A DNA stretch of 12,937 nucleotides, taken from assembly GCA_030665535.1 (NCBI GenBank), contig DAOUZU010000015.1, forward strand, positions 1 through 12,937. The letters run 5' to 3'. Positions 7,373 to 12,937 of the stretch are shown piece after piece. The translations under genes were made by a program, and so were the position numbers. The number at the start of each line of letters is the position of its first letter. Within the stretch, counting starts at the first letter, position 1. Origin of the DNA: Dehalococcoidia bacterium (GTDB lineage: Bacteria > Chloroflexota > Dehalococcoidia > Dehalococcoidales > JAUXAE01). The notes below the pieces were generated by a model that saw nothing but the letters and a program-made list of their open reading frames with translations, was not told the DNA's origin and searched no databases.

Positions 7373-7945
7373 ATGGACGAAATGAAAACAGCCCACGAGG
7401 TAGCCATGGAAAAGGTGGAAAAGCTGGGCGAGGCAACGGCTGCCGACCGCTTGCGCTGGAAATATGTGCCCGAAGGGGAGAAAATGGCTCTTCGTTTTCT
7501 TATCGAGGAGTCCAATCTGGTGGCCGAGCTGGCAAAGTACGATGAAAAGGCCAGGGAGTATGTTGTCACCGGGGCTCAGAAGATACTGCTGGTCCGCATT
7601 GACCTAGTCAGGAGTGATGCTGTCAAGCGGATCAACAAGAGGGCCATGGAGGGCCTGAAGCTTCTCAAGGAAGATACCATAGCCGTGGAAAATATCTACA
7701 GCCAGATACGCGCCCTTTTGAAATTTGAGCTGGAACAGGGCGAACAGCAGCGGCAGCAGGCCTACGACTCTCTTAAGGCCCAGTTTGAGGACAAGCTAAA
7801 GAAGATGGGCTCACAGGCGGCGAGAGCACAGGCGGGGCTGGAGGAACAGTTCCGGCAGGAGTTACGCCAGGTGCTGGCCCAGATAGACGTGCAGTACATC
7901 AACCAGCTGGACGCCTACAAAAGGGAATTAGAGGCCATTGATTAG
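7373..7945 (+). CDS. Coiled-coil hypothetical protein
   Basis: I do not recognise this 190-residue protein. It is soluble, with no signal peptide or membrane segment, and highly charged. From about residue 95 on (MEGLKLLKEDTIAVENIYSQ and onward) the sequence is rich in Glu, Gln, Lys and Ala with heptad-like spacing, and residues 115-188 look like one long helix or coiled coil (FELEQGEQQRQQAYDSLKAQ, then RAQAGLEEQFRQELRQVLAQ). The start is well supported by GGAGAAGG four to eleven bases upstream and a promoter at 7313-7340. It is followed 28 bases later by the next gene, so the two are probably co-transcribed and may form a complex. A scaffold or assembly role is possible, but nothing in the sequence decides it. 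Confidence 0.75.
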   Translation: MDEMKTAHEVAMEKVEKLGEATAADRLRWKYVPEGEKMALRFLIEESNLVAELAKYDEKAREYVVTGAQKILLVRIDLVRSDAVKRINKRAMEGLKLLKEDTIAVENIYSQIRALLKFELEQGEQQRQQAYDSLKAQFEDKLKKMGSQAARAQAGLEEQFRQELRQVLAQIDVQYINQLDAYKRELEAID

Positions 7946-7973
7946 GCCATTTCCAGGGTGCGGAGAAATAGAG

Positions 7974-8675
7974 ATGGACTTGGACGACCAGAGGATTAAG
8001 GAAGCCGTGGAAAACACGCGGATAGTGAGACCGCCGCGGCAGACAATCGCCACCTTTGGCCTGACCAGTATCCACTACTACCTGGTTACGGAGGCCATCT
8101 ATTCCGGGATTCTGGAGGAGGGAGAAGAGACCGTCGTCCGGGAAGGGCGGGTAATCGCCCAACGTCCGAGGGTAGTAACCCCCTATTACTTGAGCCAGTT
8201 GGAAGGCTTCAGTCAACAGGCTTCCCGGTATCTGGATATGATAATCAAGCAGCAGGGGCAGAACGCCCCGGGGCTGCTTTACGTCTATAAAAACGAGCCT
8301 GAGGGGCTTAGTATAGTGGCTGATACCCTGCCGTCGGTGCTGAGCAAGATAAACACTGAAATCGAGGAGAAAAGCGAACGGCTGGCGGCCATCATCACCG
8401 GGGAAGATGCCCTGTGGGACGTGTCACTGCTCAAGTTCATCTATGAGCTTACACAGCAATCCCTCGGCCATAACATCTACCAGTTGGGCTCAAGGGGTCT
8501 GCTGGATGTGGACGCCGGGGGCGTCCCCGTTGATGCCCGGCAAAAGATAGAAGAGCTATTCACCAAAGCGGCCATCGGCGAAAGCGATCCCACCGAGGTA
8601 AGGGACGAGCTTGAACGCTGGGGGCTTTTCGCTGAGTACCAGGACAGGTTTTTCGCCCTATTCAAGAAAAAGTAG
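7974..8675 (+). CDS. Hypothetical protein, family not recognised
   Basis: Unrecognised soluble protein of 233 residues. The frame is open from a TTG at 7938 overlapping the previous gene, but ATG 7974 is the better start because GGAG (7962-7965) sits eight bases before it and the 12 extra residues look random. From the chosen start it has MDLDDQRIKEAVENTRIVRP, a glycine-containing stretch TIATFGLTSIHYYLVTEAIY, a VVREGRVIAQRPRVVTPYYL segment, APGLLYVYKNEPEGLSIVAD in the middle, and a C-terminal helical part ending DPTEVRDELERWGLFAEYQD and FFALFKKK. There are no cysteine clusters, P-loop or transmembrane segments. Pro-rich turns and aromatic residues suggest a folded domain rather than disorder. 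Its neighbours are the coiled-coil protein 28 bases upstream and thymidylate synthase two bases downstream. Confidence 0.75.
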   Translation: MDLDDQRIKEAVENTRIVRPPRQTIATFGLTSIHYYLVTEAIYSGILEEGEETVVREGRVIAQRPRVVTPYYLSQLEGFSQQASRYLDMIIKQQGQNAPGLLYVYKNEPEGLSIVADTLPSVLSKINTEIEEKSERLAAIITGEDALWDVSLLKFIYELTQQSLGHNIYQLGSRGLLDVDAGGVPVDARQKIEELFTKAAIGESDPTEVRDELERWGLFAEYQDRFFALFKKK

Positions 8676-8677
8676 CT

Positions 8678-9325
8678 ATGCAAATAACGAGTATTGACGC
8701 TAGAGACCTGTCCGAAGCCTGGTTTCTCTGCCTGCGCAAGGTTCTGGACGAGGGCCATGAGTACAGGATTGAGCGTGGTAGCTACAGCGGCCAGCAGCGC
8801 AAGGAGCTTGATATGGCCGTAGTCCAGGTGAGGAACCCGGGCAACCGGCCGCTGATTCCCGATGTTCCCCCCGGCGTGCCTCCGCCAACGACCACCGAGT
8901 ACATAGACAGCTACCTGCCCTACTTGATGACGGCCCACCAGGCCGAGGGCGAGCAGTACACCTATGGGCAGTACCTGGAGAAGCAGATAGACGAGGTCAT
9001 CTCCATGTACCGGAAGGACGGTTTTAACACTAACCAGGCCTTTATGACGGTGGGTAACCCCGAGTCCTTGAAGCTTGAAGATCCGCCCTGCCTACGCAGC
9101 ATAGATACCAGGGTGCGCTATGGCAAGCTGCACTTCATCTGCTACTTCCGCTCCTGGGACCTCTGGGCCGGCTTCCCCTCCAACCTGGCCGCCATCCAGA
9201 TGCTGAAGGAGTATATAGGCGCCGAAATAGGTGTGGCCGACGGCGAGTTGATAGCCGTTTCCAAGGGCCTTCACCTCTACGACTACTCCTGGGAGCTGGC
9301 CAGAACAGCCGCCGGCGTGGCCTGA
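8678..9325 (+). CDS. Thymidylate synthase, archaeal-type ThyA
   Basis: Probably converts dUMP to dTMP with a folate one-carbon donor. At 215 residues it matches the short archaeal form rather than the roughly 264-residue bacterial ThyA. Landmarks: RGSYSGQQRKELDMAVVQVRNP (residues 33-54) corresponds to the archaeal RGS...EL...V.V.NP segment; the catalytic Cys138 is in DPPCL (the family's PPC); FRSWDLWAGFPSNLAAIQML (157-176) matches the RSxD...FNIA region with Arg158, Asp161 and Asn169; and LIAVSKGLHLYDYS (191-204) matches the HLY element. dCMP hydroxymethylase is a related alternative, but Asn169 at the base-discriminating position favours dUMP. The start is two bases after the preceding stop with a weak ribosome site. 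It is the last chromosomal gene before the tRNA. Confidence 0.8.
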   Translation: MQITSIDARDLSEAWFLCLRKVLDEGHEYRIERGSYSGQQRKELDMAVVQVRNPGNRPLIPDVPPGVPPPTTTEYIDSYLPYLMTAHQAEGEQYTYGQYLEKQIDEVISMYRKDGFNTNQAFMTVGNPESLKLEDPPCLRSIDTRVRYGKLHFICYFRSWDLWAGFPSNLAAIQMLKEYIGAEIGVADGELIAVSKGLHLYDYSWELARTAAGVA

Positions 9326-9326
9326 T

Positions 9327-9355
9327 TTGCCTGGTGGTGGAGTATCTATTAAACT
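9327..9355 (+). promoter_or_regulatory. tRNA-Lys promoter, now upstream of the integrase
   Basis: TTGCCT (9327-9332) and TAAACT (9350-9355) with a 17-base spacer. The predicted start near 9362 is four bases before the first tRNA nucleotide, as expected for a tRNA gene. With the element inserted in the tRNA, this promoter reads straight into the integrase. Confidence 0.6.
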
Positions 9356-9365
9356 TCTAGCGCAT

Positions 9366-10217
<852 letters not shown>

Positions 10218-10285
10218 AAGAACATATTGAATCCACTAGCCGTTCAGGTTTAAGCTATTGACACGGCTCTCTAGGGAGGAATCGA

Positions 10286-10846
10286 ATGGATAGATGCCCT
10301 TGGTCCAATAACGATGAATTGTTAACAAAATACCACGATGAGGAATGGGGAGTGCCAGTTCACAATGATGATAAGCATTTCGAATTCTTAATTCTAGAAA
10401 TCCACCAAGCTGGTTTAAGTTGGAAAACAGTACTTAATAAAAGGGAGAATTTCAGGAAGGCATATGATAAATTCAAGCCTTCAATAGTGGCTAACTACGA
10501 TAAGGGGAAAATATCCGAATTGCTGAATAACATAGGCATTATTAGAAACAAGCTAAAGATAAAAGCTTCCGTCTATGATGCAAGACTATTCCTGGATATT
10601 CAGAAGGAGTTTGGTAGTTTTGACAACTACATCTGGGGCTTTGTGAATAACACACCTCTCGTCAATTCTTGGGAGAACGAATCGGATATTCCTACTAGGA
10701 CAGAATTATCAGATGTAATAAGTAGCAATCTAAAGAAGAGGGGATTTAAATTCGTTGGATCAACCATTATCTATGCTCATTTGCAGGCTGTTGGAATAGT
10801 AAATGACCACATCATTAATTGCTTTCGATATAGGCAATTGGTTTAA
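10286..10846 (+). CDS. tag: DNA-3-methyladenine glycosylase I
   Basis: Base-excision repair enzyme removing 3-methyladenine from alkylated DNA. The 186 residues align with Escherichia coli Tag almost without gaps at the landmarks: the zinc ligands Cys4, His17, His175 and Cys179 fall at the same residue numbers, and RCPW (3-6), DEEWGVP (18-24), Glu38 and the LSWKTVL segment (44-50) form the base-recognition pocket. The start is firm, with GGGAGGA at 10274-10280 six bases before ATG. A TTGACA at 10258-10263 has no convincing -10 partner, so it may be read from the integrase transcript 68 bases upstream. Codon use is AT-rich and unlike the chromosomal genes. A long perfect hairpin follows 17 bases after the stop. 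Confidence 0.95.
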   Translation: MDRCPWSNNDELLTKYHDEEWGVPVHNDDKHFEFLILEIHQAGLSWKTVLNKRENFRKAYDKFKPSIVANYDKGKISELLNNIGIIRNKLKIKASVYDARLFLDIQKEFGSFDNYIWGFVNNTPLVNSWENESDIPTRTELSDVISSNLKKRGFKFVGSTIIYAHLQAVGIVNDHIINCFRYRQLV

Positions 10847-11075
10847 CGGGGGGTATGCTCCAGATTATTAAGGGGATGATCAGAGACTATTATCCCCTTA
10901 ATAATTTCTTATAACCAACCATATATTAAGTATAAGTCTCCCAGTAAAATAACTGAGTAGCAGGGAGCCTCTTACCCTTGACAGTGTTGAGTTAACGTCT
11001 CAACGCTCAATTAACCCACCCGTAGTATGTCTTTACAATAATCCCTTTATCCAAGCCTACTTCTTATCACAGTAG
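10847..11075. other. Gene-free stretch between tag and the lipoprotein gene
   Basis: No credible coding frame. Besides the hairpin at 10864-10905 it holds a smaller inverted repeat, GTGTTGAG (10984-10991) and CTCAACGC (10999-11006), 8 bp with one G-T pair around a 7-base loop. This lies directly after a TTGACA (10978-10983) that lacks a -10 box. The smaller hairpin may end the minus-strand lipoprotein transcript. Confidence 0.4.
10864..10905 (+). terminator. Perfect 14-bp hairpin after tag, likely terminator
   Basis: ATTATTAAGGGGAT (10864-10877) and its exact complement (10892-10905) flank a 14-base loop. The outer AT pairs supply an A-tract on one side and a T-rich tail (TTTCTTAT) on the other, so it could end transcription in both directions, but the U-run is weak and a protein-binding palindrome is possible. 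Confidence 0.6.
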
Positions 11076-11600
11076 CTATCGTTCAGCCCTAAAAGTAATA
11101 CCATCCAGGGAAATCTCAGTTAGGAGCCCCCATATGGGTAGATTCTCCATAAAATAGACACCTCCATTGCTAGTAATGTGGAGCTGTCCTATAGTGGTAC
11201 CAGATGTAAGGATTGTATAAACAGCATGTACTTCTGTATATGTTGGTCTGTAATCAAAAGGCAATACGAAAATCAATCTATCGCTTCCACTACTAACTAG
11301 CCCTTTAAGATGCACTATTCCTATACTATCCTTGAAAAACCCAGCTCGATTAAAGTCGGCAAAGTCGGCACTGTAATTATCCCATCCATTTAGGAACATT
11401 CCTGGTGTTACCAACTGCCAGTCTTCTTGTGGCCCCATTACTCCTGGTAGGCCAGGATCTCCCTGATCACCTTGTGGCCCAGGAATTCCTTGAGGCCCTA
11501 TAAGGCCTCCAGGTCCTTGCTCCCCAACACACCCTGAAATTGGTAACACAACAAGAGCTCCAACAATGAGTAAAACCATTACCTTTACGGATATTCTCAT
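11076..11600 (-). CDS. Collagen-like predicted lipoprotein
   Basis: A 174-residue predicted exported lipoprotein of unknown role. The signal peptide MRISVK plus hydrophobic VMVLLIVGALVVLP ends in a lipobox ISGC, with acylated Cys24. Right after it come 11 uninterrupted Gly-X-Y triplets (residues 26-58: GEQ GPG GLI GPQ GIP GPQ GDQ GDP GLP GVM GPQ), able to form a short collagen-like triple helix, so the protein is probably trimeric. Residues 60-174 form a beta-rich C-terminal domain (VHLKGLVSSGSDRLIFVLPF, then AVYTILTSGTTIGQLHITSN) resembling heads that cap collagen-like phage and surface fibres; I cannot name the domain. GGGGGAG five bases before the ATG and a good promoter support the start. 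It is oriented opposite to its neighbours. Confidence 0.8.
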   Translation of the reverse strand: MRISVKVMVLLIVGALVVLPISGCVGEQGPGGLIGPQGIPGPQGDQGDPGLPGVMGPQEDWQLVTPGMFLNGWDNYSADFADFNRAGFFKDSIGIVHLKGLVSSGSDRLIFVLPFDYRPTYTEVHAVYTILTSGTTIGQLHITSNGGVYFMENLPIWGLLTEISLDGITFRAER

Positions 11601-11623
11601 CGTACTCCCCCTTCACGTTGTTT

Positions 11624-11651
11624 GTTATATGTAGTAAAGTATACCTATCAA
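11624..11651 (-). promoter_or_regulatory. Promoter of the collagen-like lipoprotein gene
   Basis: On the minus strand TTGATA (11651-11646) and TATAAC (11629-11624) are separated by 16 bases, each one mismatch from consensus. The predicted start near 11617 gives a leader of about 17 bases with the ribosome site. Confidence 0.6.
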
Positions 11652-11831
11652 CTCACACTAGTTTGAAAGGATACAAGTAACTATATTCGAGTATATACTG
11701 TCCCAATCGCAATACAATCACCCAAACGTACTATTGTGAAAATAAATAGTAATAGCTCCGTAGGCAAAAATGGGGCAATTGTCACATTAGATTGGTAGAG
11801 ACACAGAGAGCCCTCTTATCCTCACATTACA

Positions 11832-11860
11832 TTGACACTACCTTTATTGGGGAGTAGATT
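11832..11860 (+). promoter_or_regulatory. Promoter P1, upstream of the cysteine-rich small protein
   Basis: TTGACA (11832-11837), 17-base spacer, TAGATT (11855-11860). The 16 bases ATTGGGGAGTAGATTT across the spacer end and -10 box are identical to those of P2 before the cold-shock gene. Predicted start is near 11867, with a 24-base leader to ATG 11891. The 230 bases between this and the lipoprotein start hold the lipoprotein promoter and nothing else I can identify. Confidence 0.7.
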
Positions 11861-11890
11861 TGCTCTAGGCAAATGATGGAGTGAGGTGCA

Positions 11891-12139
11891 ATGAGAAAGA
11901 GAAAGGATACAGACAGAATCACTCAAATGCTCGGAAGAGGTGACATCACCTTCCTTGATCCTGTAAGTGGATACAGATACTCACTAGGCGCAGTATGTCC
12001 CAATGACAGCTTAGATTGTTCTGTGACTAGCTGTGAAAGGAGAAGTGGTGAAGAGACAAAGGTAACCAGAACCACGTTCTATTGTCCAATATGCGGGACA
12101 CGCTTCGATGCTTCACCAGAAACCATGTTCCTTCGATGA
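11891..12139 (+). CDS. Small cysteine-rich, probable zinc-ribbon protein
   Basis: An 82-residue basic protein I cannot place in a named family. Five cysteines are visible: Cys36, Cys43 and Cys48 in VCPNDSLDCSVTSCERR, and the CPIC knuckle Cys65-x-x-Cys68 in FYCPICGTRFDAS. The knuckle and its following GTRF turn are typical of a zinc ribbon, with two of Cys36/43/48 as likely partners. The N-terminal MRKRKDTDR is strongly positive, compatible with nucleic-acid binding. The start is supported by GAGG at 11883-11886 and by its own promoter, shared in sequence with the cold-shock gene downstream. A small regulator or RNA/DNA-binding accessory protein is possible; the sequence does not settle it. 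Confidence 0.65.
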   Translation: MRKRKDTDRITQMLGRGDITFLDPVSGYRYSLGAVCPNDSLDCSVTSCERRSGEETKVTRTTFYCPICGTRFDASPETMFLR

Positions 12140-12280
12140 ACATAAATCCTCCCCCAACACACACCTCCCCAAACATTACCCCATATTACGAAGACCTGAC
12201 CTCAGAATGGGGCCTGATATAAGTATGTTCTAATCCCAAACTAACATATTGAGCTTTTTTAGTTTCAAGGCTAAATCCCA

Positions 12281-12309
12281 TTGACAATACCAAAATTGGG
12301 GAGTAGATT
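12281..12309 (+). promoter_or_regulatory. Promoter P2, upstream of the cold-shock gene
   Basis: TTGACA (12281-12286), 17-base spacer, TAGATT (12304-12309), with the same ATTGGGGAGTAGATTT block as P1. Predicted start is near 12316, with a short leader carrying AAAGGAG (12329-12335) before ATG 12342. No long cold-shock-type 5' leader is present. Confidence 0.72.
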
Positions 12310-12341
12310 TAGACAACCTACAGAAGGGAAAGGAGTCTAAC

Positions 12342-12626
12342 ATGGCTAAAGGAACAATTAAAGCGCTTATGGATCGTGGTTATGGGTTCATCAAGGGAGA
12401 GCAGGAAGGAGACCTATTTTTTCATCGCAACGATGTTGAAGGAGTTGAATTTAATAGTCTTCACGAAGGGCAAGAAGTAGAATTTGAGCAGGGCCAAGGA
12501 CGTGATGGTCGTCCGCAGGCGTTAAAAGTAAGGCTTGTCGAGAATCAAGTGGATAACGATAGTGGTACTGTTGGAGATAGTGGCGAAGGTGATGTTGGAG
12601 ATAGTGGCGAAGGTGATATTGGTTAA
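12342..12626 (+). CDS. Cold-shock-domain protein with acidic repeat tail
   Basis: Single-stranded nucleic-acid binding protein of the CspA family, likely an RNA chaperone. The cold-shock domain covers residues 1-66 with RNP1 GYGFIK (13-18) and RNP2 DLFFH (24-28), ending QALKVRLVE. Ordinary Csp proteins stop near residue 67-70. This one continues for about 25 residues of Asp, Gly, Glu and Ser without aromatic or basic residues, including two copies of VGDSGEGD. Acidic tails of this kind can tune nucleic-acid affinity by competing for the basic face; that is inference. It has its own promoter P2 and a strong terminator, so it is a single-gene transcript. It is carried on the element; whether it regulates element genes is unknown. 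Confidence 0.93.
   Translation: MAKGTIKALMDRGYGFIKGEQEGDLFFHRNDVEGVEFNSLHEGQEVEFEQGQGRDGRPQALKVRLVENQVDNDSGTVGDSGEGDVGDSGEGDIG
12570..12617 (+). repeat. Two exact tandem copies of a 24-bp unit in the cold-shock gene
   Basis: Bases 12570-12593 and 12594-12617 are identical and keep the frame, each encoding VGDSGEGD. A degenerate partial unit precedes them (GATAGTGGT at 12558-12566). The exact identity implies a recent duplication, and copy number could change by slippage without breaking the frame. Confidence 0.9.
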
Positions 12627-12655
12627 GTTTAAATTCTGGTTTTAGGTCAGGGATT

Positions 12656-12687
12656 AGGGGAGCCTCCCAAAAGTGGCTCCCCTTTTT
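12656..12687 (+). terminator. Intrinsic terminator of the cold-shock gene
   Basis: AGGGGAGCC (12656-12664) pairs perfectly with GGCTCCCCT (12675-12683) across a 10-base loop, followed by TTTTTATT. It is a textbook Rho-independent terminator 30 bases after the stop. Confidence 0.93.
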
Positions 12688-12730
12688 ATTATATGAACCA
12701 AGTGTTTTTACCATACAACAAAGACCCCCG

Positions 12731-12758
12731 TTGACACTCCCCCTATCGGGATTAGCAT
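12731..12758 (+). promoter_or_regulatory. Promoter P3, third member of the TTGACA family
   Basis: TTGACA (12731-12736), then TAGCAT (12753-12758) after 16 bases, with a partly similar spacer (CTATCGGGATTAGCATTTT). It points rightwards, against the minus-strand kinase gene, with no credible gene directly downstream in the window. It is weaker than P1 and P2. Confidence 0.4.
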
Positions 12759-12778
12759 TTTCTAGATGTCTAAGAGCC

Positions 12779-12937
12779 CTATTCTCTCAAAGCCAAGAAG
12801 TGTTGCAGTATTTCTCTAACTAGTTCGTCCTGTGATTTTGCCTGGCACTTTATAGTAATGTCAGCATGGCTTACATAAAGAGGCCTTCTTTCTTCGTATA
12901 TTTCTCTTAACGGTTTATTCTTTAATCCTACTACGCC
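12779..12937 (-). CDS. C-terminus of a shikimate-kinase-like protein, cut by the window edge
   Basis: Minus-strand frame open from the right edge, ending at TAG 12781-12779, giving 52 C-terminal residues. The stretch LREIYEERRPLYVSHADITI matches the shikimate kinase pattern R..LY.E.R.PLY...AD..., and QDELVREILQHFLALRE resembles the closing helix 'EEVVEEIL..L'. The P-loop and substrate-binding residues lie outside the window, so the assignment is to a kinase of the shikimate kinase (AroK-like) P-loop family at best. The lack of a start codon inside the window explains its short visible length. No minus-strand terminator is evident just after the stop, though the hairpin at 12656-12683 could act in both directions. 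Confidence 0.55.
   Translation of the reverse strand, partial: GVVGLKNKPLREIYEERRPLYVSHADITIKCQAKSQDELVREILQHFLALRE

Noticed and set aside
9327..9329. TTG as the start of the integrase
   Set aside because: It coincides with the tRNA -35 box, lies before the predicted transcription start and has no ribosome site. The open frame there is probably fortuitous.
10258..10263. TTGACA before tag as a promoter
   Set aside because: At 16-18 bases downstream there is no -10-like box; the position is taken by the ribosome site and start codon.
10978..10983. TTGACA as another copy of the P1/P2 promoter
   Set aside because: No -10 box and no GGGGAG block follow, only an inverted repeat.
12178..12212. 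CCCCAT/ATGGGG inverted repeat as terminator of the cysteine-rich gene
   Set aside because: Six pairs around a 23-base loop and no T-run.
12238..12265. AAACTAA/TTAGTTT inverted repeat upstream of P2
   Set aside because: AT-only-like stem with a 14-base loop; too weak to call a terminator or operator.
12451..12714. Minus-strand frame opposite the cold-shock gene
   Set aside because: It is the antisense of the repeat-rich coding tail and of the terminator, and gives a low-complexity His/Tyr/Leu peptide.
12766..12819. 17-codon plus-strand frame after P3
   Set aside because: Too short, no ribosome site, and antisense to the kinase gene. Kept only as context for a possible antisense RNA.
12901..12912. 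CTCTTAAC as the second attachment-site copy
   Set aside because: Only seven bases match the anticodon-loop sequence, and no tRNA structure surrounds it.

Overview
The window joins two different kinds of DNA. Positions 1 to about 9404 are GC-rich, tightly packed chromosome. From about 9405 to the right edge the DNA is looser and visibly AT-richer: a hand count gives about 52% GC for 7621-7680 and 40% for 10321-10380. The gene content (archaeal-type LeuC/LeuD, citramalate synthase, archease with RtcB, an archaeal-type thymidylate synthase) suggests a Chloroflexota bacterium near Dehalococcoidia. That is inference from gene families, not a taxonomic test.

Region 1 (2-3836, plus strand) is a branched-chain amino acid operon: the 3' half of leuC, then leuD, leuB and a citramalate synthase gene, each overlapping or touching the next. 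CimA makes citramalate from pyruvate and acetyl-CoA. LeuCD and LeuB can take it to 2-oxobutyrate for isoleucine, and also serve leucine synthesis. LeuB carries an unusual Arg-Arg pair where NAD-dependent family members have Asp-Ile.

Region 2 (3833-7264, minus strand) reads archease, rtcB, a CysM-like O-phosphoserine-type sulfhydrylase and a SagB-like nitroreductase, all nearly contiguous. The rtcB frame is interrupted by one in-frame TAA that splits off the first 67 residues. The operon converges on cimA so closely that the two stop codons share one CTAG.

Region 3 (7373-9325, plus strand) starts from a promoter divergent to archease. It holds a coiled-coil protein, a conserved-looking protein I do not recognise, and an archaeal-type thymidylate synthase.

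Region 4 (9366 to the end) is the left part of an integrated element. A tRNA-Lys(CUU) gene is intact from its promoter through the anticodon loop and then breaks off at about 9405. A complete tyrosine recombinase reads in frame out of the tRNA 5' half, so the tRNA promoter probably transcribes the integrase. No tRNA 3' half is in the window, so the other end lies beyond it. Cargo: 3-methyladenine DNA glycosylase I, a collagen-like lipoprotein, a small cysteine-rich protein, a cold-shock protein with an acidic repeat tail, and the C-terminus of a shikimate-kinase-like protein. Two cargo genes share a nearly identical promoter, and a related third copy lies near the right edge.
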